NCBI GenBank assembly: GCA_046331175.1
Contig: JAXLRI010000018.1
Span: 1-64,000, forward strand
Length of the DNA stretch: 64,000 bases
DNA from: JAWKIW01 sp046331175
GTDB lineage: Bacteria > Actinomycetota > Acidimicrobiia > Acidimicrobiales > Acidimicrobilacustridaceae
Direction of reading: 5' to 3'
Shown here: in pieces, positions 40,296-48,855 of the stretch
Layout: each line of letters opens with the position of its first letter
Numbering within the stretch: the stretch's first letter is position 1
Notes under the pieces: model-generated
What the model was told of the DNA's origin: nothing
Seen by the model: the letters and a program-made list of their open reading frames with translations, nothing else
Databases searched by the model: none
Translations under genes and position numbers: made by a program

Positions 40296-41243
40296 TCACG
40301 CCGGGGCGTCGGTGCGGGCGTGGCGCTGGAGGAACGAGATGACCAGCGGCGGGACCTCGGGCGGGATGTCGTGGCCGCCGGGGTGGACGTAGGTCGCCAG
40401 CTCGAGGTTGCCGGGCCCGCGGGCGGTGGTGAGGTAGCCGTCGACGACGGTGGTGGTCGGATCGATCGAGAGCTTGGCCTGGGCCAGCGGGATCGACTTC
40501 TTCTGGCCCTCGGCCGACACGATCGGGTCGGCCTCGCCGATCATCATGAACATCGAGCGGACGGGGTCGGTCAGCAGCAGGCCCCCGGGCTGGGCCGACA
40601 GGTTGGCGGTGGCGGCCACCTCGTCGCCGCGCTGGTTGAACAGCAGCGAGGTGAAGGCCGAGCCGTTGGAGAAGCCGACCAGGTGCACGCGGTCGGGGTC
40701 GATCGGCAGGCCGGCCCGGAGGTCGGCGGCCATGGCGTCGTACAGGTGCAGGTCGCGGTCGCCCGTCTCGCCCAGGGTGGTCTGCCACCCGGGCTTCACG
40801 CCCTCCGGATCGGTCTTGCCGGCGTGGCCGACCAGGCCGGAGGGGTACACGACCACCGCGTCGGGCCAGAGCTGCTCGAAGTGGTTGCTCCGCTCGAAGC
40901 TCGGCCCGCTGCCGCCGTGGCCGTGGAAGGCGAAGACCACCGGGACCGGGGCGGCCCCGGGCGCCAGCGCCGCCGGCGGCACGTGGACGACCGCCGCGCG
41001 GGTGAACCCGTCGACCGGCCAGGTGAGGACCTGGCGGCCCGGCCGGAGGGTGTGGGTCCCCGCGGCCGGCGTGGTCGTCGGCGGCGGGACGGTCGCCGTC
41101 GAGGGCGCCGGCGTCGTGGGGCCGGGGCCGGGGCCGGGCACGACCGTGCAGGCCGCCGCCGCGGTCGAGGCGAGGCCGACGCCGGCCAGGACGAGGAACG
41201 CCCTGCGGGTCGGCGCCGTGCTGGGGGTCGGGGTGGTGGTCAT
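40296..41243 (-). CDS. PHB depolymerase/feruloyl esterase-like lipoprotein (LpqP-type)
   Basis: A 315-residue predicted exported esterase. The N-terminus PTRRAFLVLAGVGLASTAAA followed by AACTVVPG combines a twin-arginine-like RRAFL motif with a lipobox cysteine. After a Pro/Thr linker the alpha/beta-hydrolase core has VVFAFHGHGGSGPSF (oxyanion hole), the nucleophile in HLVGFSNGSAFTSLL, an acid near MIGEADPIVSAEGQ and the histidine in VHPGGHDIPPEV. It should cleave esters of polyhydroxyalkanoates or feruloylated glycans outside the membrane. ATG 41243 is chosen for signal-peptide position. Confidence 0.87.
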   Translation of the reverse strand: MTTTPTPSTAPTRRAFLVLAGVGLASTAAAACTVVPGPGPGPTTPAPSTATVPPPTTTPAAGTHTLRPGRQVLTWPVDGFTRAAVVHVPPAALAPGAAPVPVVFAFHGHGGSGPSFERSNHFEQLWPDAVVVYPSGLVGHAGKTDPEGVKPGWQTTLGETGDRDLHLYDAMAADLRAGLPIDPDRVHLVGFSNGSAFTSLLFNQRGDEVAATANLSAQPGGLLLTDPVRSMFMMIGEADPIVSAEGQKKSIPLAQAKLSIDPTTTVVDGYLTTARGPGNLELATYVHPGGHDIPPEVPPLVISFLQRHARTDAPA

Positions 41244-41327
41244 GGCGATCAGGTTCCGTGCCGGCGATGAGCGGGCCGTCACCCACCGATGAGGGAACGA
41301 TGAGGGCGGCGCGGCCAAGATGGGCGG

Positions 41328-41912
41328 GTGAGCGCTCCCCTGGCCCTCGACTTCGTGCTCTCGGCCACCCGCCACGAGGACCTGCCCGACAGCCGGGCCG
41401 AGGTTGCGCTGGTGGGGCGGTCGAACGTGGGGAAGTCGTCGTTGCTCAACGCCCTGGCCAACCGGCACCAGCTGGCGCACACGTCCAAGACGCCCGGCCG
41501 GACCCGCCAGCTCAACTGCTACCGGCTCGACGAGGACACCACGGTCGTCGACTGCCCCGGCTACGGCTACGCCAAGGCGTCCAAGGCCGACCGGGCGGCG
41601 TGGGGCTCGATGATCGAGCGGTACCTGCTCGAGCGCGAGCAGCTGCGCATGGTGATGGTCCTCGTCGACGGCGAGATCGGCCCGACGCCGCTCGACCAGT
41701 CGATGCTCGAGTGGCTGCGCCACGAGGGCGTGCCGTGCACCGTGATCGCCACCAAGCACGACAAGGTCCGCTCGGCCAAGCGGGAGAAGCGCAAGAAGGA
41801 CCTGGCCGCCGGGTGCAGCCTCGAGCGCCGCGACGTCGTGTGGGTGAGCGCCACCACCGGCGTCAACATCGACCAGCTCCGCACCCTCGTGCGCGACTGG
41901 CTCTCGGACTGA
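41328..41912 (+). CDS. engB: Ribosome-biogenesis GTP-binding protein EngB/YsxC/YihA
   Basis: A 194-residue TrmE-Era-EngA-EngB GTPase. G1 is VALVGRSNVGKSSLLNAL, G2 lies around TSKTPGRTRQLNCY, G3 is VVDCPGYGYAKAS, G4 is VIATKHDKVR and G5 is VWVSATTGVNIDQLR. It helps assembly of the large ribosomal subunit in the cytoplasm. The start GTG 41328 has a CAAGAT box 6 nt upstream and may be leaderless. Actinomycetes often lack EngB, so its presence is a point in favour of a deep-branching class such as Acidimicrobiia (inference from general knowledge). Confidence 0.95.
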   Translation: MSAPLALDFVLSATRHEDLPDSRAEVALVGRSNVGKSSLLNALANRHQLAHTSKTPGRTRQLNCYRLDEDTTVVDCPGYGYAKASKADRAAWGSMIERYLLEREQLRMVMVLVDGEIGPTPLDQSMLEWLRHEGVPCTVIATKHDKVRSAKREKRKKDLAAGCSLERRDVVWVSATTGVNIDQLRTLVRDWLSD

Positions 41913-41989
41913 GCGAACCGGCCGCCGGGCCGCTCCGTCCCGAACGCCGGTCGCCGGTCGTCGTGCCGGTCGTTCGCCGACCGCGTTGC

Positions 41990-43513
41990 TCAGCCGGCGA
42001 GGAGGTCGAGCTGGGCGGGTGAGGGTCGGTCGGCTTCGGTCGCTCGAGCCGTCGACTCGCCGGGGTGCCGATCCCCGATGCGGCGGTCGCCGTGGGCCTC
42101 GTCGCCGGTGATCTCGTCGCCGGCGATCTCGTCGCCGGCGACCTCGTCGTCGAGGTCGAGGCAGCCGCCGGGGATGGCGCCGGAGGCCAGCGGGTGGTCG
42201 GGTGGGACGAGGCGGCGGGATCGGCCGTGGCGCACGAGCACCCAGCGGTCGTGGGTCTTGCGGTGGTCGTGGTCGTCGCAGAGGGGTCCGAGGTTGGCCA
42301 GCGTGCGCGGCCCGTCGTCGGCGAAGCGGTGGTGGTGGTCGATCACGCGGGGTGGGTCGGGGCAGCCGTCGATGCAACAGGTGGCGTGGTCGGCTTCCAG
42401 CGCGGTGCGCTGGGCGGCCGTGGGTGCTCGCCCGAAGTGGGCCACCTTCTGGATGTCAGTTCCCTCCCGCACGACGGCGGCGAGGAACGTGTCGTCGCGG
42501 GCCAACAGGTCGTCGACCGTGGCGACCGGCACGGGTCCGATGCCGGTGATCTCGCAGCGCTCGCCGGCGATGGTGAACCCGCGCCGCAAGGCGGCCAGGT
42601 CGACGTTCACGATCACCTTCGTGGCCCACCGCGGCGACCCGGGCCCGGCGGTCACACCCGGCTCCTCGTCGTCATCGCCGCTGTCGGCGCCGGGTGCGGG
42701 CACGGCGCGTTCGGAGTCACCGACACGCGGGACGGGCTGGGCGGCCACCGCGACCAGGCCATCGAACGATGCCTGGTCGTCGGTCAGCACCTCACCCCGG
42801 CCGCGCGCAGCACGACGGGTCTGCTCGGCCCACGGCGCCAATCCGGCCAGGATCCTCGCGATGTCATCGGGTGGCCCCGACGCTCGCAGCCACGCCGAGC
42901 CGTCCTCGCTGCGGCCGTGGGTCACGCACCGCCGGCGACGCACCCGCTCCACTGCGTCGCGGCCGTCGCCGCGGGCGGCGGCCTTGGCGGCGCGGGCCTT
43001 GCGGGCCAGGCCCTCCACCGACCCGCGGGCCGCCTCCTCGAGCAGCCCGCCCTCCGCGCCCGGTGCCGCCTTGGCGGCCGGGGCGATCTCGCGGACCTGC
43101 TCCTTGGTCAACCGGCCCTGGCGCAGCGCGTCCTGGGTGCCATCGAGCTCGTCGAGCACACGCGCCGCCGCCAGGTCCTTGCGCGCATCCGACCGCGACT
43201 GCCCGGTCGTCCTCGCCATCCACTCCGTCACATCGCCGTCACCCGAACCGGCCCACACCGACGTCCGGGCCATCCGCCCCGCCGCCAAGAGCCGACCACC
43301 AGCCGCCAGCCGTTCGAGCTCGGCGAACCGCTCGACCAGCACCGCCGCATCGCCCGCCGAGACCACCGCCGGATCGAACCCCGCCACCAGCTCCCGGACC
43401 TCGACCAGGATCGCCCCCAACGCCGCCCCGACCGTCACCGGGCCACCGAGGGCCACGCCCTCCTCGCCGCCATCCTCGTTGGCATCCGGCTCCGGGTTCC
43501 CCCTGGTGGGCAT
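41990..43513 (-). CDS. DUF222 / HNH endonuclease-domain protein (13E12 repeat type)
   Basis: A 507-residue protein of the large actinobacterial DUF222-HNH family. The N-terminal DUF222 region (about 30-330) includes ERFAELERLAAGGRLLAAGR, WMARTTGQSRSDARKDLAAA and GRLTKEQVREIAPAAKA; the C-terminal HNH nuclease reads CCIDGCPDPPRVIDHHHRF, ANLGPLCDDHDHRKTHDRW. The tail contains a 15-bp tandem repeat giving VAGDE, IAGDE, ITGDE. These genes are multicopy and may behave as selfish elements, but function is unproven. ATG 43513 lies 6 nt after a TACGAT -10 box. Confidence 0.9.
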   Translation of the reverse strand: MPTRGNPEPDANEDGGEEGVALGGPVTVGAALGAILVEVRELVAGFDPAVVSAGDAAVLVERFAELERLAAGGRLLAAGRMARTSVWAGSGDGDVTEWMARTTGQSRSDARKDLAAARVLDELDGTQDALRQGRLTKEQVREIAPAAKAAPGAEGGLLEEAARGSVEGLARKARAAKAAARGDGRDAVERVRRRRCVTHGRSEDGSAWLRASGPPDDIARILAGLAPWAEQTRRAARGRGEVLTDDQASFDGLVAVAAQPVPRVGDSERAVPAPGADSGDDDEEPGVTAGPGSPRWATKVIVNVDLAALRRGFTIAGERCEITGIGPVPVATVDDLLARDDTFLAAVVREGTDIQKVAHFGRAPTAAQRTALEADHATCCIDGCPDPPRVIDHHHRFADDGPRTLANLGPLCDDHDHRKTHDRWVLVRHGRSRRLVPPDHPLASGAIPGGCLDLDDEVAGDEIAGDEITGDEAHGDRRIGDRHPGESTARATEADRPSPAQLDLLAG

Positions 43514-43519
43514 GCTTGG

Positions 43520-43535
43520 ATCGTACACCTGTACG
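43520..43535 (-). promoter_or_regulatory. Leaderless -10 box overlapped by inverted repeat CGTACA-CC-TGTACG
   Basis: TACGAT (43525-43520, minus strand) is followed by 6 nt and ATG 43513. The perfect inverted repeat CGTACA/TGTACG at 43522-43535 overlaps the -10 box, so a bound protein would block transcription of the DUF222/HNH gene. Confidence 0.55.
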
Positions 43536-43702
43536 CACCTCATGACAACCGAGATGAGCGGAAAGACCGGGAGGTGCACCGAGAGCGCTCGGCTGAACGC
43601 CGGCTGCGAAACCCGTGTCCTCGCCGCGCCCAGGCTTCCGGACAGGATGGCGGCGACACCAGGGACGCCGTGCCCGTCGGGTCTGCGGTCAACGTCGGGT
43701 GC

Positions 43703-44461
43703 TCACGCCTCGAGGAGCGCGACCACTCGCTGATGGGCCTCGGCCTCCCGGTGATCGACGGCGACGCGGAACAGCACGGCTCGCAGGAGCAGCTGCTCGC
43801 CCTGGCGAAGCAACAGCCGCTCGACGAGATCGTCGCCTGCCCCCTCCCACGCAACGGCGTCGGCCACGACGATGGCGTCGGCGTAGCCGGCCGGGCGCCA
43901 GTACGGGCTCACGTCGATGACCGCCGGGGCCAGCACGTCGTCGAAGAGCACGTTGCCGCCCAGGTCGGCGTGAATGAGCTGGGGCGCGAGGTCGACCGGC
44001 ATCCGCCGAGCGAGCAACCCTTGAACCGACTCCGGGAGCACGGCGTCCGCCTCGCCCCACGCCACTCGATCGGCAACGGCCCACCGGTGTGAGGCCACCA
44101 GCACCGGGGACCACGCGACGTCCGCCACCGCCTGGTGGAATCGCCCGGACACCTCCAGGACCTCGTCCCACATCCGGCGGCGGTGCTCGCCGTCCAGCCA
44201 GCGCCAGGCCGACCAGCCGTCGACGACCCACGAACCCGTCGATGCTCGAACGGGTCGAACGACGCGCAGTCCCGGCCCGACGTCGAGGCGGTCCAGCAGC
44301 TCCGCCAACCAGGTGGCTTGGGCCGGGTCGGCCACGGGCTTCAGCACCAGGGGACCGGCGCGAAGCGCTTCGCCCTGGCCACCCACCAGCTGCTCCAGCT
44401 CGGTCACCGACCACGCATCCATCACCGACTGCGGGGGCTTCGATGCCGCTCTTCCCTCCAT
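43703..44461 (-). CDS. Actinobacterial APH-like phosphotransferase (TIGR02569-like)
   Basis: A 252-residue kinase-fold protein resembling the actinobacterial TIGR02569 family. It has LRAGPLVLKPVADPAQATWL, WVVDGWSAWRWLDGEH, the catalytic loop LIHADLGGNVLFDDVLAPAV and the metal site VIDVSPYWRPAGYADAIVVA. The classic HGD becomes HAD and DFG-like becomes DVS, as in that family. Substrate unknown. ATG 44461 is the furthest start consistent with the domain; no ribosome-binding site is obvious. A 189-bp gap downstream toward the DUF222/HNH start holds no gene that I can support. Confidence 0.8.
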   Translation of the reverse strand: MEGRAASKPPQSVMDAWSVTELEQLVGGQGEALRAGPLVLKPVADPAQATWLAELLDRLDVGPGLRVVRPVRASTGSWVVDGWSAWRWLDGEHRRRMWDEVLEVSGRFHQAVADVAWSPVLVASHRWAVADRVAWGEADAVLPESVQGLLARRMPVDLAPQLIHADLGGNVLFDDVLAPAVIDVSPYWRPAGYADAIVVADAVAWEGAGDDLVERLLLRQGEQLLLRAVLFRVAVDHREAEAHQRVVALLEA

Positions 44462-44545
44462 GGCACATGGTGGCCCGCGCGGCGGTGCTGGCGCGGCGAC
44501 CGTCGATCCACGCCGACCCGCCGACGCGCCGGCCTCGCCCGACCC

Positions 44546-45130
44546 TCAGCCCTTGAGGTGACCGCCCTTCCACACCACCCGAAGCCCCAGTCGCTTGCAC
44601 CAGGCGCGGTGGTCCTTGCGCAGGCGCACCATGGCCTTGTCGACCCGCTTCGACGACGCCAGCTCCTCCAGCACGGTCAGCTCGAAGGCGGTGGACTCGA
44701 TCCAGTCGACGTCCTGCGTGTAGCCGATGAGCGCCCGCGCTCCCACCGCCGACCGGAACGCCTCCAGCCGCTTCCACGGCTGGTCGAGCGTGGCGCACGA
44801 CCCGAAGAACAGCGTCTTGCCCTGCAGCGTGGGCCCGACCTCGGACGCCAGCCGGTCGAGCGTCACGAACTTCTTGCCGACCCACAGGCCGCCGGCGTCG
44901 CCGTGGAAGGCGAGGTAGCCGATCCGGTAGCGGCCGTACTGCTTCTGGCTCCACCGTTCGAGGTAGGCGACCAGCTCCTTGGTGCTCGACGCGGTGCGGT
45001 GGATGTACGGCACGCCGTCGGCTCGCCGCAGCAGCTCGAGCATGGGGCTCACCGACGAGGAGTCGGTCAGCTTGGGCGACCACTCCCCCTCGATGCAGAA
45101 GATGCCGGACCGTCCGTCGCCCACGCCCAA
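44546..45130 (-). CDS. Caspase-fold-like (DUF6642-type) protein with His/Cys dyad
   Basis: A 194-residue protein of a family I know as DUF6642. It opens SGIFCIEGEWSPKL, continues with ELLRRADGVPYIHRTASSTK, then has a histidine after a hydrophobic strand (YRIGYLAFHGDAGGLWVG) and a cysteine after the next one (GKTLFFGSCATLDQPWKRLE). This strand-His, strand-Cys order is the hallmark of caspase/CHAT-like peptidase folds. No signal peptide. The start is TTG 45130 or GTG 45124, about 4-10 nt after the ABC exporter stop, so it is probably the last gene of the exporter operon. Activity is inferred. Confidence 0.7.
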   Translation of the reverse strand: MGVGDGRSGIFCIEGEWSPKLTDSSSVSPMLELLRRADGVPYIHRTASSTKELVAYLERWSQKQYGRYRIGYLAFHGDAGGLWVGKKFVTLDRLASEVGPTLQGKTLFFGSCATLDQPWKRLEAFRSAVGARALIGYTQDVDWIESTAFELTVLEELASSKRVDKAMVRLRKDHRAWCKRLGLRVVWKGGHLKG

Positions 45131-45134
45131 CGGC

Positions 45135-47054
45135 CTACACCTCGACGGCGGCCCCGGCGAACTGCGCGTTGTAGAGCGTCGCGTAGGCGCCGTCGGCGGC
45201 GAGCAGCTCGTCGTGGCTCCCCTGCTCGACGATGCTCCCGTCCTCCATCACCAAGATGGTGTCGGCGTCGCGGATCGTCGACAGGCGGTGGGCGATCACG
45301 AAGCTGGTGCGGTTCGAGCGCAGCGCGGCCATGGCCTCCTGGATCAGCACCTCGGTGCGGGTGTCGACCGACGAGGTGGCCTCGTCGAGGATGAGGATGG
45401 TCGGGTCGGCCAGGAAGGCCCGGGCGATGGTCAGCAGCTGCTTCTCGCCCGCCGACACGTTGCCGCCCTCGTCGTCGATCAGCGAGTCGTAGCCGTCGGG
45501 CAGCGAGTGCACGAAGCGGTCGACGTAGCAGGCCTTGGCGGCGGCGAGGATCTGGTCGTCGGTGGCCTCGAGGTTGCCGTAGGCGATGTTGTCGCGGATG
45601 GTCCCGCCGAACAGCCACGTGTCCTGCAGCACCATGCCGATGTTCGAGCGCAGCTCGCGCCGGGTCATGGTGGAGGTGTCGATGCCGTCGAGCAGGATGC
45701 GGCCGCCGTCGAGCTCGTAGAAGCGCATGATGAGGTTCACCAGCGTCGTCTTGCCGGCCCCCGTGGGACCCACGATGGCGATGGTCTGGCCGGGCTCGGC
45801 CACCAGCGACAGGTCCTCGATGAGCGGCTTGGCCGGGTCGTAGGAGAAGGCCACGTCCTCGAAGACGACCCGGCCCTTCGGCGACAGGTCGTGGGCCGGC
45901 TCGGTCGGGTCGGCCTGCTCCTCGGGGGCGTCGAGCAGGGCGAAGACCCGCTCGGCCGAGGCGATGCCCGACTGCATCACGTTGAACATCGACGCCAGCT
46001 GGGTGAGGGGCTGTGTGAACTGTCGCGAGTACTGGATGAACGCCTGCACGTCGCCGAGGGACATGGCGCCCGAAGCCACCCGCAACCCGCCGATCACCGC
46101 GATGGCCACGAAGTTGAGGTTGCCGAAGAACATCATCGCCGGCTGGATCGTGCCGGCGATGAACTGGGCGCCGAACGAGGCCTTGTAGAGCTCCTCGTTC
46201 TTCTCCTGGAACCGCGCCTCGACGTCGCCCTGGCGGCCGAACACCTTCACCAGGGCGTGGCCGGTGAAGGCCTCCTCGACCTGCGCGTTGAGCGAACCGG
46301 TGTGGGTCCACTGGGCGATGAAGCGGGTCTTGGACCGCTTGGCGATCATCTTCATCGTCCAGATCGACAGCGGGATGGTGACGGTGGCGATCAGGGCCAG
46401 CTGCCAGCTGATCACGTACATCATGATCAGGGTGCCGGCGATGGTGAGCAGCGACGTGAGCATCTGGCTGAGCGTCTGCTGGAGGCTCTGGGCCATGTTG
46501 TCGATGTCGTTGGTCACTCGGCTGAGCAGGTCGCCGCGCGGCTGCCGGTCGACGTAGGACAGCGGGAGCCGGTTGAGCTTGTCCTCGACGTCGGCGCGGA
46601 GCCGGTACATCGTGCGCTGCACGACGACGGCCAGCAGCCGGGCCTGCAGGTAGGCCAGCGACGCCGACACGAGGTAGAGCCCGAGCACGAAGGCGAGGGT
46701 GCGGTGCAGTGCCGCGAAGTCGATGCCGGTGGGCGACCGCATGCCGGCGACGATCGTGTTGGTGGCGTTGCCGAGGATCTTCGGGCCGACCACCGAGCAC
46801 ACGACGCTGATGACCGCCAGCACGAGCACGGCGATGGTCTTGCCCCGCTCGGGCTGGAGCCGCCGGGCGAGGCGCCGGGTGGAGCCGACGAGGTCCTCGG
46901 TCTTCTCCGCCGGCATGCCGGCGGCCTGGAACCGGGCCCCGAAGCTGGTGCGCGACTCGCCCTCGGGCAGCTTGGCCTCGGGCTTGCCGTCCGGCTCGGC
47001 GCCGGCCGCCGAGGCGTCGCCCGAGCCGTTGGTGCCGTTGCCGTCGGCGCTCAT
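45135..47054 (-). CDS. ABC exporter half-transporter (membrane + ATPase), subunit B
   Basis: A 639-residue fused exporter subunit. After a charged 60-residue N-terminal extension come six membrane helices with an ABC-type exporter core (LSYVDRQPRGDLLSRVTND) and then the ATPase: Walker A VGPTGAGKTTLVNLI, Q-loop GMVLQDTWLFGGTI, signature GNVSAGEKQLLTIARAFLAD and Walker B ILILDEATSSVDTR, with switch histidine in VIAHRLSTI. The signature is variant (NVSAGE rather than LSGGQ). It overlaps its partner gene by 4 nt (ATGA), so they form a heterodimeric exporter. Confidence 0.94.
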   Translation of the reverse strand: MSADGNGTNGSGDASAAGAEPDGKPEAKLPEGESRTSFGARFQAAGMPAEKTEDLVGSTRRLARRLQPERGKTIAVLVLAVISVVCSVVGPKILGNATNTIVAGMRSPTGIDFAALHRTLAFVLGLYLVSASLAYLQARLLAVVVQRTMYRLRADVEDKLNRLPLSYVDRQPRGDLLSRVTNDIDNMAQSLQQTLSQMLTSLLTIAGTLIMMYVISWQLALIATVTIPLSIWTMKMIAKRSKTRFIAQWTHTGSLNAQVEEAFTGHALVKVFGRQGDVEARFQEKNEELYKASFGAQFIAGTIQPAMMFFGNLNFVAIAVIGGLRVASGAMSLGDVQAFIQYSRQFTQPLTQLASMFNVMQSGIASAERVFALLDAPEEQADPTEPAHDLSPKGRVVFEDVAFSYDPAKPLIEDLSLVAEPGQTIAIVGPTGAGKTTLVNLIMRFYELDGGRILLDGIDTSTMTRRELRSNIGMVLQDTWLFGGTIRDNIAYGNLEATDDQILAAAKACYVDRFVHSLPDGYDSLIDDEGGNVSAGEKQLLTIARAFLADPTILILDEATSSVDTRTEVLIQEAMAALRSNRTSFVIAHRLSTIRDADTILVMEDGSIVEQGSHDELLAADGAYATLYNAQFAGAAVEV

Positions 47055-48784
47055 GCCGCCTCCTCGGCGCTCATCTGGGACGCCACGATCTCGGCGTAGG
47101 TGGGGCAGGTGTCGAGCAGCTCGCGGTGGGTGCCGAGGCCGACCTCCTGGCCGTCCTCGAGGACCAGGATCTGGTCGGCGTGCATGATCGTCGAGACCCG
47201 CTGGGCCACGATCAGCACCGTGGCGTCGGCGGTGGTGGGCGCCAGCGCCGATCGCAGGCGAGCGTCGGTGGCGAGGTCGAGCGCCGAGAAGGAGTCGTCG
47301 AAGAGGAAGATCCCGGGCTTGCGCACGATGGCCCGGGCGATGGCGAGCCGTTGTCGCTGACCGCCCGACACGTTGGTGCCGCCCTGGTTGATGCGCGAGT
47401 CGAGGCCGTCGGGCATGGCCCGCACGAAGTCCTCGGCCTGGGCGATGCGCAGCGCCTCCCACAGCTCGTCGTCGGTGGCCTCGGGATCGGCGTAGCGCAG
47501 GTTGGACGCCACCGTCCCCGTGAAGAGGAACGGCTTCTGGGGCACGAGGCCGATGCGGGCCCAGAGCACCTCGGGCTCGAGGTCGCGCACGTCGACGCCG
47601 TCGACCAGCACCGCGCCGGACGTGGCGTCGAACAGGCGGGGCACGAGGTTGAGCAACGTGGTCTTGCCCGAGCCGGTGCTGCCGATGATGGCGGTGGTCT
47701 CACCGGGCCGGGCCACCAGGGACACGTCCGTGAGCACCGGCACCTCGGCGCCCGGGTACCGGAAGCCGACCGAGTCGAAGGTGAGGATGTTGTGCCGCGG
47801 CAGCTCGAACACCGCGTCGTCGCGCACCTTCACCACCGGCTCGGTGTCGAGCACCTCCTTGATGCGCACGGCGCAGACCGAGGCACGGGGCCACAAGATG
47901 GCGACGAACGTGGCCATCATCACCGACATCAGGATCTGCACGAGGTAGCTGAGGAAGGCGATGAGGGCGCCGATCTGCATCTCGCCCGAGGAGATGCGGT
48001 TGCCGCCGAGCCACAGCGCCGCCACCGAGGAGGCGTTGAGGATCAGCATCACCGACGGGAACATGAAGGCCATCAGGTAGCCGGTGCGGATCGACACGGC
48101 GGTGAGGTCCTCGTTGGCAGCGCCGAACCGGGCCACCTCGTCGGGCTCGCGCACGAAGGCCCGCACGACGCGCATGCCGGTGATCTGCTCGCGCAGCACC
48201 TGGTTCACGCGGTCGATGCGCTCCTGCATCTTCTCGAACATCGGGATCATGCGGATGATCACCGAGCCGACCGACAGCACGAGGGCCGGGACGCTCACCA
48301 GGAGCAGCAGCGAGAGGGAGCCGTCCTCGCGGACCGCCATGATGATGCCGCCGATCGCCATGATCGGCGCCGCCACGAGCATCGTGCACGACATCAGCAC
48401 GAGCACCTGCACCTGGGTGACGTCGTTGGTGATGCGGGTGATGAGCGACGGCGCCCCGAAGTGGCCGGTCTCCTGGGCCGAGAAGCTGGTGACCTTGTGG
48501 AACAGGCCACCGCGCACGTCGCGGCCGAAGCCCATGGCGGTCTTGGCCCCGAAGTAGGTGGCGGCGATGGCGAACACGACCTGGACGAGGGTGACGCCGA
48601 GCATGATGGCGCCCATCTGCCAGATGTAGGTGGTGTTCCCGGTGGCGATGCCCTTGTCGATGATGTCGGCGTTGAGCGTCGGCAGCGTCAGGGTGGCCAT
48701 GGTCTGCACGGCCTGGAGCACGACGACGAGCAGGAGCAGCTTGCGGTAGTCGTGCAGGTAGGTCTTGAGCAGGCGGGTGAGCAT
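47051..48784 (-). CDS. ABC exporter half-transporter (membrane + ATPase), subunit A
   Basis: A 577-residue exporter subunit: six membrane helices (for example LLLLVVVLQAVQTMATLTL), then an ATPase with Walker A IGSTGSGKTTLLNLVPRLF, Q-loop GLVPQKPFLFTGTV, canonical signature NVSGGQRQRLAIARAIVRK and a Walker B IFLFDDSFSALDLAT where the catalytic glutamate is replaced by aspartate/serine (DDS), plus VAQRVSTIMHAD where the switch histidine is Gln. So this subunit carries the degenerate catalytic site and the partner supplies the competent one, as in other heterodimeric exporters. Lies between the TetR gene and subunit B. Confidence 0.94.
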   Translation of the reverse strand: MLTRLLKTYLHDYRKLLLLVVVLQAVQTMATLTLPTLNADIIDKGIATGNTTYIWQMGAIMLGVTLVQVVFAIAATYFGAKTAMGFGRDVRGGLFHKVTSFSAQETGHFGAPSLITRITNDVTQVQVLVLMSCTMLVAAPIMAIGGIIMAVREDGSLSLLLLVSVPALVLSVGSVIIRMIPMFEKMQERIDRVNQVLREQITGMRVVRAFVREPDEVARFGAANEDLTAVSIRTGYLMAFMFPSVMLILNASSVAALWLGGNRISSGEMQIGALIAFLSYLVQILMSVMMATFVAILWPRASVCAVRIKEVLDTEPVVKVRDDAVFELPRHNILTFDSVGFRYPGAEVPVLTDVSLVARPGETTAIIGSTGSGKTTLLNLVPRLFDATSGAVLVDGVDVRDLEPEVLWARIGLVPQKPFLFTGTVASNLRYADPEATDDELWEALRIAQAEDFVRAMPDGLDSRINQGGTNVSGGQRQRLAIARAIVRKPGIFLFDDSFSALDLATDARLRSALAPTTADATVLIVAQRVSTIMHADQILVLEDGQEVGLGTHRELLDTCPTYAEIVASQMSAEEAA

Positions 48785-48817
48785 CAGCGGTCCTGGGGTC
48801 GGGCGGGAGGTCGGGCT

Positions 48818-48852
48818 CGGGGCTCGGGGTTCGGGGTTCGGGGTTCGGAGTT
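48818..48852. repeat. Heptamer tandem repeat (CGGGGTT)5 between TetR and exporter genes
   Basis: Five consecutive 7-mers CGGGGCT, CGGGGTT, CGGGGTT, CGGGGTT, CGGAGTT, preceded by a partial unit at 48812. It occupies most of the 71-bp gap between the TetR stop and the exporter start. Confidence 0.85.
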
Positions 48853-48855
48853 TGG

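Noticed and set aside
48812..48852. Possible CRISPR or REP-like array
   Set aside because: Units are only 7 bp with no spacers; a simple tandem repeat.
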